From an uncultured Eubacteriales bacterium (GTDB lineage Bacteria > Bacillota > Clostridia > Christensenellales > Aristaeellaceae): 51,717 nucleotides of DNA. The translations under genes and the position numbers were made by a program. The stretch covers positions 1 through 51,717 of the forward strand of contig CACYTF010000027.1 in assembly GCA_902777335.1 (NCBI GenBank), given 5' to 3'. Under the pieces are notes generated by a model. That model worked only from the letters and a program-made list of their open reading frames with translations, did not search any database and was not told the origin of the DNA. This document shows, piece by piece, positions 44,782 through 51,717 of the stretch (positions within the stretch are counted from its first letter, which is position 1; each line of letters starts with the position of its first letter).

Positions 44782-45702
44782 CTATTTCTTTCCAGCAAAA
44801 AACGTACTAAACACATCAAAGTAGTCAGGATGACAATAAACCTCTTGATCTGAATTCTCCACTTGTTTTAAGTTTATTTCAGTAACAAACCTTATATCAT
44901 TGTTATTCATATACAGCCTTTCATCGGAGCTGTCTTTTCCATCATTCAGCCACGTCGGAAAAAAACACAGCATGATTCTACTACAAATCGGATAATACAC
45001 TAATGTTTCCGCTCTGCCAAATCCATTATCACGGCTCCCAGTTGTTTGGTGCCGAACACTATATAAAAGCACCGGATTATCGCTTGTAAAGAAAGGAATA
45101 TCCGAATCATTGTATAGTATTCGCCATTTTCGTACACATAATACTTTCGCGTATTTTTTCAATCTTTCGTCATCAGATAAACCGTCAAGCTCTATATCCT
45201 TAATGGAATCTCTTTCCAGTAAGATTTTTTCGATTTTTCCCATTTGCTGAGTTGGAATTTGCGCTTTCATGTTTTGCTGAATCCAATTCCAATACTCTTC
45301 GCCTATACCCATCCCTCTGATAATGAGGCTATCTAAAAACGCTGGCACCCTCATAGCCTGAAAGGCAACGAGCTTACCTATATCTTCTCTATCCTTCTCG
45401 TCCAGTACTGGTTTCCCGGTCTGAACAAGCATCGTTTTACTGATTACTCTATCAAGAGCACCGATATAACCCTGTTCTATGTTTTGCGAAAAAAACTTTT
45501 CCCAATACTTAGGGTCTTCTCGTGTTGTAACATCATAGTAATTCTTTTTGAAGCCGACATTATGTGTTCCATTAACAAGCACTTTATTTGATTTCTTGTT
45601 ATAAACACATATGTCATAGGTTCCTTTTTCGTTTCTCTTCTTCCCAAAATGGCGCAAATATCCTTGCGATACTACATGCTGTTTAACATAATCTTTGCCC
45701 AT
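44782..45702 (-). CDS. DUF4238 protein
   Basis: A 306-residue cytoplasmic protein of the DUF4238 family, recognised from its N terminus (VKQHVVSQGYLRHFG), the YNKKSNKVLVNG and NVGFKKNYYD segments, and RILYNDSDIPFFTSDNPVLL with CSRIMLCFFPT near the C terminus. DUF4238 proteins are scattered, often in accessory and defence regions, and their biochemical role is not established. GAAGGGAT precedes ATG 45702. The gene is AT-rich and lies between a 190-base gap upstream and the HEPN-like gene downstream, inside the restriction operon. A link to defence is inferred from context. Confidence 0.82.
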   Translation of the reverse strand: MGKDYVKQHVVSQGYLRHFGKKRNEKGTYDICVYNKKSNKVLVNGTHNVGFKKNYYDVTTREDPKYWEKFFSQNIEQGYIGALDRVISKTMLVQTGKPVLDEKDREDIGKLVAFQAMRVPAFLDSLIIRGMGIGEEYWNWIQQNMKAQIPTQQMGKIEKILLERDSIKDIELDGLSDDERLKKYAKVLCVRKWRILYNDSDIPFFTSDNPVLLYSVRHQTTGSRDNGFGRAETLVYYPICSRIMLCFFPTWLNDGKDSSDERLYMNNNDIRFVTEINLKQVENSDQEVYCHPDYFDVFSTFFAGKK

Positions 45703-45891
45703 TGATTATCCCTTCTGTGCATCATTGGCACTCGTTCTATCAAACAGTTTTGTCAATAGAAATACACCAATACCGTATGTAAAGTATCACTGGTCAAGGC
45801 ATTGTATGTTTGATTCATGGCCATAGGGACACCTGACAGGGTTGGCACTACTTATACACAAGTTTTATCCTGACACAGCAAACCGTCCCCT
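45703..45891. repeat. Gap with degenerate GGGGACGGTT repeat remnant
   Basis: No gene. Near 45860-45890 the minus strand reads AAAGGGGACGGTTTGCTGTG then TCAGG, a diverged half of the palindrome family seen at 16.85 and 33.56 kb; a GACACCTGACAGGG sequence lies near 45830. It shows the repeat family also reached this island, next to the membrane-protein gene. Confidence 0.6.
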
Positions 45892-46434
45892 TTATATCAG
45901 TTTTTCAACTAAATCTTGCATAGCATAAGAAATGCTTCTTATTTCCTTGTCTTTTGTTGATGCCCTTGCTTGAATAGCATCAGCAAAAGACGCTATATTG
46001 ATATTGTAGTTCTCATTGTATACAGTCTCTCCATCTGTATACTCAATATGTGCTGAGAATGATTTGATGTCATCATCATACAGCTTTTCCGGCTTTATCA
46101 TAGTGAGTATCTTTTGTGACGGAGCCAAAAAAGTGTTCTCAACATGGCTAAACGGCTTACTTGCTCCAATAGCTGCGGTATACTTTGATATGTCGATATC
46201 GAATGATAATGCTTTTATCGTTGCACCTGAAGAGCCATAGTTTTTAATGACAATGTACGTATATAAGTCTTGAAAAAACGTAGTAGCTATAGTCAGCACA
46301 ATATACGGTCGTGTGCTGTTTTGAATCATCCTATTATTTTGCCTGATAGTGATTATAACAGTAACAACAGATACTGCTGCTAAAACAAAAGAAAGAATAC
46401 ACAGTACAACATTAATCCAATCTGATATTGACAT
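45892..46434 (-). CDS. Single-pass membrane protein of unknown function
   Basis: Not recognised. The 180-residue product begins MSISDWINVVLCILSFVLAA and has one N-terminal membrane segment (about 5-30), followed by a cytoplasmic or external soluble part beginning RQNNRMIQNSTRPYIVLTIA. The rest is predicted beta-rich (YIVIKNYGSSGATIKALSF), a layout seen in small membrane proteins of accessory regions. ATG 46434 is chosen because GGAGGGAT lies just upstream and it begins only 2 bases after the hsdS stop; a 30-base in-frame extension is rejected. It is probably coupled to hsdS translation. It could tether the restriction complex or act on its own; nothing in the sequence decides. Confidence 0.7.
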   Translation of the reverse strand: MSISDWINVVLCILSFVLAAVSVVTVIITIRQNNRMIQNSTRPYIVLTIATTFFQDLYTYIVIKNYGSSGATIKALSFDIDISKYTAAIGASKPFSHVENTFLAPSQKILTMIKPEKLYDDDIKSFSAHIEYTDGETVYNENYNINIASFADAIQARASTKDKEIRSISYAMQDLVEKLI

Positions 46435-46436
46435 AA

Positions 46437-47585
46437 TTATCCCTCCAATGATATATCCCCGCATATAAGTCTTGGAAGCAATGTATCTCTCATTTTTGAC
46501 AAACGGCTATTCTCCCTCTTGTTATTCTCTATGCCTTTCAAGAATGGTTGTGCAATGCGATTATACTTCTCTACTTCATCTGCTGTCGGAATATAAACAG
46601 GAAAACGCATGATCTGCTGCTTATCTCCCATTGGCATCTTTGTACCTTTTGAGCCCGCAACCATATATTCAAAGAAGCGATCATTGTACAATGTATTATA
46701 GACATAAGCAGACAGATCTGGCTTTCGTGGCCTGAAACACAAAACATCTGTTGAGCAACCACATTCCTGTACACAATAAACTATCTTCTTGAAGTATGGC
46801 CTGATATTTGAAACGAGAGTATCACCGATTTGACATTTCGTAGTACAGCTAACCTTTGGCAATGATGTTGCCCGAACTGCTCCCTCTTTATTGGGAAGCA
46901 TATTTTCCGTCGAATAATAACTACTGGTATTCAATATACTTAAGTCAATTCTTTCCGTAGAATACTGACAAATATCACTCAACATACCCATTTCAGATTC
47001 AATTTGGTTTCTATGAAATTTCATTTGATGGATCGCCTGTGCCTGCTGCTGCAAGTTCTCGTTGATCTGATTATTCAATTCGATTTTATCATCAAGGCTT
47101 GATAGAATTGTTGCAACTCTATTCTGATAGTCTTTCGGCGGAATATGTAAACGGATACTCTTTAGCTTATCGCCCGGTAAATGCTGAATAGTAGTACCAG
47201 TGAAGTAACTTTTCAAGAAGCCTCTTTGCCCTGCCCATAGGAACCAATAATACAAATATACATTGTTGACATCATCACAAGTCCGTATTCGATGCAACGC
47301 TTTCTGAATCTTAATGTTTGGCAACTGTTCTTTCCAAATAGCACATCTACCTGGCTCTCCGCCTTCGCAGAGCACAATATCTCCATATTTTAATCCATAT
47401 CGTTCTTGCTCACTTTCTTCAAAGCGCATAGTTGGAAGGTTAGACAGATCAAAGCCACCCCATCTGACATTGACATTTGCGAGGTAAGGCTGATATTCTC
47501 CTTTATTCTTCGACTTGTCCAACATTTTCCCAAGACAAGAGCTCGTTATTTCACCTATGGTGACCTCTTTCCAATCGTGGTTCAT
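46437..47585 (-). CDS. hsdS: Type I restriction-modification specificity subunit HsdS
   Basis: DNA-recognition subunit shared by the methylase and restriction complexes. The 382-residue product has two target-recognition domains (about 1-150 and 200-340) separated by a coiled-coil spacer (ATILSSLDDKIELNNQINEN, then LQQQAQAIHQMKFH), and a C-terminal RENSRLSKMRDTLLPRL, the usual second helix. Conserved motifs include YGDIVLCEGG, HLPGDKLKSIRLHIP and PMGDKQQIMRFPVYIP. The gene is AT-rich, unlike hsdM and hsdR. It follows the small gene by 27 bases and is followed by the membrane-protein gene after 2 bases. The target sequence cannot be predicted by eye. Confidence 0.94.
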   Translation of the reverse strand: MNHDWKEVTIGEITSSCLGKMLDKSKNKGEYQPYLANVNVRWGGFDLSNLPTMRFEESEQERYGLKYGDIVLCEGGEPGRCAIWKEQLPNIKIQKALHRIRTCDDVNNVYLYYWFLWAGQRGFLKSYFTGTTIQHLPGDKLKSIRLHIPPKDYQNRVATILSSLDDKIELNNQINENLQQQAQAIHQMKFHRNQIESEMGMLSDICQYSTERIDLSILNTSSYYSTENMLPNKEGAVRATSLPKVSCTTKCQIGDTLVSNIRPYFKKIVYCVQECGCSTDVLCFRPRKPDLSAYVYNTLYNDRFFEYMVAGSKGTKMPMGDKQQIMRFPVYIPTADEVEKYNRIAQPFLKGIENNKRENSRLSKMRDTLLPRLICGDISLEG

Positions 47586-47612
47586 ACTCCGTTACCTCTG
47601 TTTGCGGCTCAC

Positions 47613-47981
47613 TTACATTCCATTAGAAAGCACTCTTTTCATGGCTTCCTGTAATAGATGTGTGATGCCCTTACGTTCCAACGCGAAAAGCGCGATATTT
47701 CTATTGAGATAATTCAAATCGTCCCAGATTTCCTGCGTTGTTTTAGGTATTGGCTGATTCGTTACAGTCTTTCCATTTCCGCGCTGTATAGCCATCGCAT
47801 TGATTTCCAATGAATACTTATTAACCAGCTTCGAAATCTGTTCACGCGCTTTACATTCGTCAAATGGTTGTGAGCAAAGAATTCTATGGTTCTCTTCCCG
47901 TTCTTTTCTGAATTCTTCAAACTCCATCGCTTCTTTATAGGATTCAAACATCAATTCGATTTTTCTTGAATCAAACATCAT
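47613..47981 (-). CDS. Small uncharacterised protein between hsdM and hsdS
   Basis: Not recognised. A 122-residue, charged, helical protein (MMFDSRKIELMFESYKEAME, then REENHRILCSQPFDECKARE and IWDDLNYLNRNIALFALERK). It lacks membrane segments or known motifs. ATG 47981 (or the next codon, also ATG) has AAGGAG 7 bases upstream and overlaps the last codons of hsdM, so it is translationally coupled to the methylase. It is AT-rich like hsdS. Its place suggests a partner or regulator of the methylase, but this is inferred only from gene order. Confidence 0.72.
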   Translation of the reverse strand: MMFDSRKIELMFESYKEAMEFEEFRKEREENHRILCSQPFDECKAREQISKLVNKYSLEINAMAIQRGNGKTVTNQPIPKTTQEIWDDLNYLNRNIALFALERKGITHLLQEAMKRVLSNGM

Positions 47982-49475
47982 AGCCAAGCTCCTTCAATAT
48001 ATTTCTAATCACCTGCTCCAGCTCATGCGATTTCTTGAACAGCTCGCCCAGCTCGCCCGTCAGGCGCGCCATCTTCTGCTCGAAGGGCTCGCCGTCGTCC
48101 TGCTGCTCCGGGATGCCCACATAGCGCCCGGGCGTGAGGATGTAGTCCTGCGCGGCGATGTCCTGCAGGGTCGCCACGGCGCAGAAGCCCTTTTCGTCCG
48201 CCAGCCGATCCTCCTGGAAGGCGGCGACGGTGTCGGCGATGCGGGCGATGTCGGCGTCGGAGAGGTCGCGGTGCTTGCGGTCCACCATATGCCCATGTTG
48301 CGGGCGTCGATGAACACCGTCTTGCCCTTGTTCTTCTTGCCTCGCGTGATGAACCACAGCGTCACGGGGATGGTCACGCTGTAGAACAGCTGGGTGGGCA
48401 TGGCTACGATGGCCTCCACCAGGTCGTCCTTGATGATCCGGCGGCGAATCTCGCCCTCGCCGCCGGACTGGGTGGACAGCGCGCCGTTTGCCAGCACCAG
48501 GCCGATCTTGCCGTTCGGGGCCAGGTGGTGGATCATGTGCTGAATCCATGCGTAGTTGGCGTTGCTGGCGGGCGGGATGCCGTATTTCCAGCGCACGTCC
48601 TCCTTCAGCTTGTCCTGCCCCCAGCCGGAGAGGTTGAAGGGCGGGTTTGCCATGATGAAGTCCGCCTTCAGGGTGGGGTGAAGGTCGTTGAAGAAGGTGT
48701 CCGCGTGGTGGGGGCCGAAGTTGGCGTCGATGCCGCGGATGGCCATGTTCATCTTCGCCATCTTCCATGTGTCGGCGTTGGACTCCTGGCCGTAGACGGC
48801 GATGTCTCCCCGCTTGCCGCTGTGCGCCTCCACAAACTTCTTGCTCTGCACGAACATGCCGCCGGAGCCGCAGCAGGGGTCGTACACGCGGCAGTTGTCA
48901 AAGGGCTTCAACACCTCCACGATGGTGCGCACCACGCTTGCGGGCGTGTAGAACTCGCCGCCCTTCACGCCCTCGTAGGCGGCAAACTGGGCGATGCAGT
49001 ATTCATAGGTGCGGCCCAGAAGATCCTTGCCCGCGTCCGCGGAGCCCATGTCCATGTTGGTGAACAGGTCCACCACGTCGCCCAGCACGCGCTGGTCCAG
49101 GTCGGGGCTGGCGTAGTTCTTCGGCAACACGCCCTTGAGCGACTTGTTCACCGTCTCGATCGCCCGCATGGCGCCGTCGATCACCGTACCGATGGCCGGC
49201 GTGTGCGCCGCGGAGGCGATGGCCTGCCAGCGCGCCGCCTCCGGCACATAGAAGATGCTGTCCATCGCGTAGGCGTCGGGGTCGTTCTCGAAGCCGTCGC
49301 CCTCCGCGAGCAGCTTCTGATACTGTGCGTCAAAAGCGCTGGAAATGTAACGCAGGAAGATCAGACCCACGATGACCTTCCGGTATTCCGCCGCGGGAAT
49401 GTGCCCCCAGAGCACACACGCGGCGTCCCAAATCTGCTTCTCAAAGCCGATGGTGGCGTTGTTGGTGGTTGCCAT
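47971..49475 (-). pseudogene. hsdM: Type I DNA methylase HsdM, with one-base frameshift
   Basis: Adenine-N6 methyltransferase subunit of the type I system, about 501 residues if the frameshift is corrected. The first frame (from ATG 49475) contains the N-terminal HsdM helical domain, FYTPASVVRTIVEVLKPFDN, the S-adenosylmethionine motif DPCCGSGGMF and the catalytic NPPF, then ends in scrambled sequence at a stop at 48060. The family sequence continues in another frame: GHMVDRKHRDLSDADIARIA to the end at 47971. The shift lies at 48290-48291: GGGCATATGG where GGGCCATATGG would restore the frame. The catalytic core is complete, but the C-terminal domain that contacts HsdS is lost. It may be a true deletion, an unstable CC site or a sequencing error. 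Promoter at 49524-49552; first gene of the operon. Confidence 0.88.
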
Positions 49476-49523
49476 GCTGTAGCCTCGCTTGTTCAGGGTA
49501 CAGATGCCCCGTTTATATGTTAA

Positions 49524-49552
49524 ATTATAGCATCGTTTGTCCCACGGTGCAA
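49524..49552 (-). promoter_or_regulatory. SigA-type promoter of the restriction-modification operon
   Basis: Minus strand TTGCAC, 17 bases, TATAAT, about 48 bases before the hsdM start. No other strong promoter was found in the operon. Confidence 0.85.
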
Positions 49553-49558
49553 GATAAA

Positions 49559-49584
49559 AACCGGGCGCTTGGCAACGCCCGGTT
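49559..49584 (-). terminator. Terminator of the AbiE-like operon
   Basis: Arms AACCGGGCG / CGCCCGGTT with an 8-base loop, followed on the minus strand by TTTATC, 7 bases after the toxin stop. Confidence 0.85.
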
Positions 49585-49590
49585 CAGGGT

Positions 49591-50445
49591 TTATGGGTCG
49601 TTTTGCAGGCTCAAATGCTCAACCAAATAGCGAACCTTCTGGTAGGCGTCCTGCCGGACGCGCGCCGCCTCTTCCGGGTCGCGGATGTCCATGAACGAGG
49701 CGATGTCCGTCGGGCCGGCGTGGTCCGGCGAAGCGAATTTTTCTGACAGCTTCTCGCGCATCTGTTTGACGAGTTCCCGGTCCCGGTGCGGGATAAATGC
49801 CCGGGTCAGCTGGCGAATGCCGCCGTCAAATCCGTTGATGCAGCAGTAGATGTCGTATGCATCCTTCGGCTTTCCGCGCCCCAGCGCCAAGGCTTTCATC
49901 ACGATATAGGGGACGATGGAAACGATGTTGACGTGCCCGACGTCCTTCGCCCCGTCCGGGCGGGTGTAGTCGATGGCGCGGCTGACGGGCGGAAACTCAA
50001 AGGCATAGTTGCCGCCCGTCGCGGGCAGGGTTTTGATGCCGTCCACATGCTTGCTGAAGCTACCGTCCTCGCCGCCGTATTTCCCGGACAGGAAATCGAC
50101 ACCAACGTCATATTTTACTCCGGCAACGGTCACGCTCTTTATATATGTAAAATAGTGCTTGGGATCCGAGCTCTTCCGATACCCGTTTTTTTCAAGTATC
50201 TCCTTGATCGTCGCGTAGCCCTGCTTCTTCTGCACCTTCTCCTGATTCAGCAGCACGTCGACGTCGATCGAGCCGATATGCTCCCTGTCTGGATAGAGCA
50301 GGCTGGGGATCCAACCGCCGACGATTCGCATGTCGTCCGCGAAGGGCTCCAGAAGGTTCACTATCTCGCCCAGCACCGAATAGGCGGCGTCCTTCTGGCC
50401 TTGGGAGTAATCCGTCGCCTTGAGCAAATTCTCGTCTCTGATCAT
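49591..50445 (-). CDS. AbiEii-like nucleotidyltransferase toxin
   Basis: Probable toxin of a type IV-like toxin-antitoxin and phage-abortive system; 284 residues, within the AbiEii range. The nucleotidyltransferase signature is MRIVGGWIPSLLY then GSIDVDVLLN (about 40-65): a Gly-Gly-Trp and the Asp-x-Asp pair that binds metal. Later motifs are KYDVGVDFLSG (third Asp) and VPYIVMKALALGRGKPKDA (the AbiEii helix with Lys). AbiEii family members transfer nucleotides to targets such as tRNA; the target here is unknown. ATG 50445 overlaps the antitoxin stop by 4 bases (ATGA), giving coupled translation. A terminator follows at once. GC-rich, unlike the AT-rich part of the restriction operon. Confidence 0.85.
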   Translation of the reverse strand: MIRDENLLKATDYSQGQKDAAYSVLGEIVNLLEPFADDMRIVGGWIPSLLYPDREHIGSIDVDVLLNQEKVQKKQGYATIKEILEKNGYRKSSDPKHYFTYIKSVTVAGVKYDVGVDFLSGKYGGEDGSFSKHVDGIKTLPATGGNYAFEFPPVSRAIDYTRPDGAKDVGHVNIVSIVPYIVMKALALGRGKPKDAYDIYCCINGFDGGIRQLTRAFIPHRDRELVKQMREKLSEKFASPDHAGPTDIASFMDIRDPEEAARVRQDAYQKVRYLVEHLSLQNDP

Positions 50446-51527
50446 TTGTCACTGAACTCCTTTTGAATGATGGCCTCGGCGGCTTCCTCACCTCTGCCGG
50501 GACGGGTCATCAGATCCAGTACGGTCTGAACGGGTGATGTGACTCCCGCGCCGTCGATTTCGCGCGTGTACATCAGCTCTGTGTCGTCCGTCGGCAGCAT
50601 CACCAGCACATTGCCGCCCGATGAAACCGCCTTAAGTTCCATGTCCTCGATGAATTCTCTCAAATCCTGATAGTCGACGTAGACCTCCGCGCGGTTGTAG
50701 CGCACGACCGGCGCGTATCGCGCGGCGGCGGAGAAGCCTCCGAGGCACGCCACGCCACCGTGCCTCTCACACCATTTTTCCACGCTTCTCTCGAATTTCG
50801 GGACGGAATCCAGCGTGTAGTACTCCCGCACATCACCGCTGTGCTTCCCGTACTCCTTTGCCCACGCCCTGAGCAGCTCCCCGACATTGCGCAGCCGAAA
50901 GCCCACCGCACGGCCCTCAGCGGCAGGGTTTTTGATCTCCTCCGCCCAAGCATTGTCGATCAAAAAGCGCTTGACATTGGACACCGTGCCGAGGCTGGTA
51001 TCCGAAGCCTCGACGAGCTGCTTGACCTTCCACGCCTTGTCCGGGTCGTCCAGCATCGTCCGCAGCACCTTCGAGGCCGCGTTGCTGCTCCGGTCAAAAT
51101 ACTTGCCGGGCTTCTTCTCCGAAACATACTTGTTCGGCTGCCCCGAGACGTATATATAGACGGATTGCGTCGCAATGCGGCAGTTGCCGGAGAGGTCCAT
51201 ATAATTGTAGCCCTGATCTTTCAGCAACGCGCAGGACTGTTCGGAGAGATATGGCGCAATGAAGACGCAATCGCCCGGCTCGGCGCGGTTCTTCATCCGC
51301 ATAATATATGATTCAACGAATCGTCTTTCCCCTCGATCCTTGATCTCAACCAACAACCTCTGAATCAACCCTGTTAGAAAGTGGATGCAAAACTCATAAT
51401 CATAGAATGTATCTGCTCGACCAGGGATTACCTCGACATCCGAAATACTGGGAACGTTGCTCAAGAGTCGGCATAATATCTCGCATGCCTCTTGTTCAGT
51501 CCTTACATATGGATATATCTTTACCAT
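50442..51527 (-). CDS. AbiEi-like antitoxin and transcriptional autoregulator
   Basis: Probable antitoxin partner of the downstream nucleotidyltransferase; 361 residues. The N-terminal half (LLVEIKDRGERRFVESYI, APYLSEQSCALLKDQGYNYM, then MDLSGNCRI) is typical of the longer form of AbiEi-family proteins. The helix-turn-helix is near 150-200 (KAWKVKQLVEASDTSLGTV, SNVKRFLIDNAWAEE). The C-terminal domain includes GGFSAAARYAPVVRYNRAEV and VYVDYQDLREFIED. AbiEi proteins usually repress their own operon by binding promoter repeats; suitable repeats are present upstream (51565-51591). A consensus promoter lies about 50 bases upstream. Confidence 0.85.
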   Translation of the reverse strand: MVKIYPYVRTEQEACEILCRLLSNVPSISDVEVIPGRADTFYDYEFCIHFLTGLIQRLLVEIKDRGERRFVESYIMRMKNRAEPGDCVFIAPYLSEQSCALLKDQGYNYMDLSGNCRIATQSVYIYVSGQPNKYVSEKKPGKYFDRSSNAASKVLRTMLDDPDKAWKVKQLVEASDTSLGTVSNVKRFLIDNAWAEEIKNPAAEGRAVGFRLRNVGELLRAWAKEYGKHSGDVREYYTLDSVPKFERSVEKWCERHGGVACLGGFSAAARYAPVVRYNRAEVYVDYQDLREFIEDMELKAVSSGGNVLVMLPTDDTELMYTREIDGAGVTSPVQTVLDLMTRPGRGEEAAEAIIQKEFSDK

Positions 51528-51564
51528 CTGCTATCCTTTCATTGAAAATAAATATTTCACCGAT

Positions 51565-51604
51565 TCGATGAAATTATTATAATCGATGAAAATTGTTTTG
51601 TCAA
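51565..51604 (-). promoter_or_regulatory. Promoter and probable operator of the AbiE-like operon
   Basis: Minus strand TTGACA (51599-51604), 17 bases, TATAAT (51576-51581). Direct repeats TCGATGAAA (plus strand 51565-51573 and 51583-51591), 18 bases apart, flank the -10 box and could bind the AbiEi-like protein. Confidence 0.75.
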
Positions 51605-51717
51605 GGGCCTGCTTCCGTCTTCAGGGCGACATCATTTACTTAGCGAGGAAGAGTGAGCGCGATAGTTAACAATGTGTTAACCAAAAGGATAAAACGAGAA
51701 GAAGTCGAAACATTCAG
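51605..51717. other. Right edge, no gene seen
   Basis: Holds an inverted repeat GTTAACA-ATG-TGTTAAC (51665-51681), which could be an operator for a gene beyond the edge. No complete reading frame starts here. Confidence 0.4.

Noticed and set aside
47971..48300. The C-terminal part of HsdM as a separate gene
   Set aside because: It continues the family sequence exactly across a one-base shift and has no start with a ribosome site.

Overview
The window looks like chromosome from a fairly GC-rich Clostridia-type Bacillota, probably a gut anaerobe of the Christensenellales kind. This is inferred from Gram-positive style signals: strong GGAGG ribosome sites, SigA promoters with 17-base spacers, a CIRCE-controlled groES-groEL, sortase B, DUF6465 and DUF378 proteins, an OmpR-type two-component pair and many secreted proteins with Thr/Glu/Ala/Pro-rich linkers. 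No rRNA or other marker fixes the species.

Region 1 (1-11.2 kb): the end of a sugar ABC operon (binding protein then MalF-like permease, leftward), then rightward surface genes: a class B sortase with a very long repetitive linker, a small secreted protein translationally coupled to it, a secreted CAP/fibronectin/Ig-like protein and a large Sel1-repeat protein. Region 2 (11.2-12.7 kb) is a gene-free island of nested repeats. Region 3 (12.7-34.9 kb) is housekeeping and regulation: a ROK regulator with its own operator, groEL/groES, a DUF6465 protein, rarA with a membrane-anchored beta-propeller protein, a COG2509-type flavoprotein, a PAS-GGDEF-EAL protein, an aldo/keto reductase with a ferredoxin tail, a two-component system, a secreted foldase, a tRNA cluster (Pro-Glu-Ile2/Met-Asp), a GH31 alpha-xylosidase, a DUF378 membrane protein and an SH3-domain secreted protein. 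Palindromic intergenic repeats with a GGGGAC-GGTTC core recur between these genes.

Region 4 (35.0-51.6 kb) follows two Met tRNA genes and looks like an integrated defence island. It has a tyrosine integrase split by one in-frame stop codon, then a 1244-residue protein with a restriction-nuclease-like N terminus, a P-loop NTPase and a long C-terminal region (Avs/STAND-like architecture). A type I restriction-modification operon follows, running leftward as hsdM, a small gene, hsdS, a membrane protein, a DUF4238 protein, a HEPN-like protein, then hsdR. The block from the end of hsdM to the start of hsdR is visibly AT-rich, while hsdM and hsdR are GC-rich, suggesting a replaced cassette. hsdM carries a one-base frameshift. 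The last genes are an AbiEi/AbiEii-like toxin-antitoxin pair. The island's right end is not visible in this window.

The best candidates for something new are the Avs-like protein with an atypical nuclease motif, the HEPN-like/DUF4238/membrane-protein trio embedded inside the restriction operon, and the repeat families, one of which has been captured in frame inside the sortase gene.
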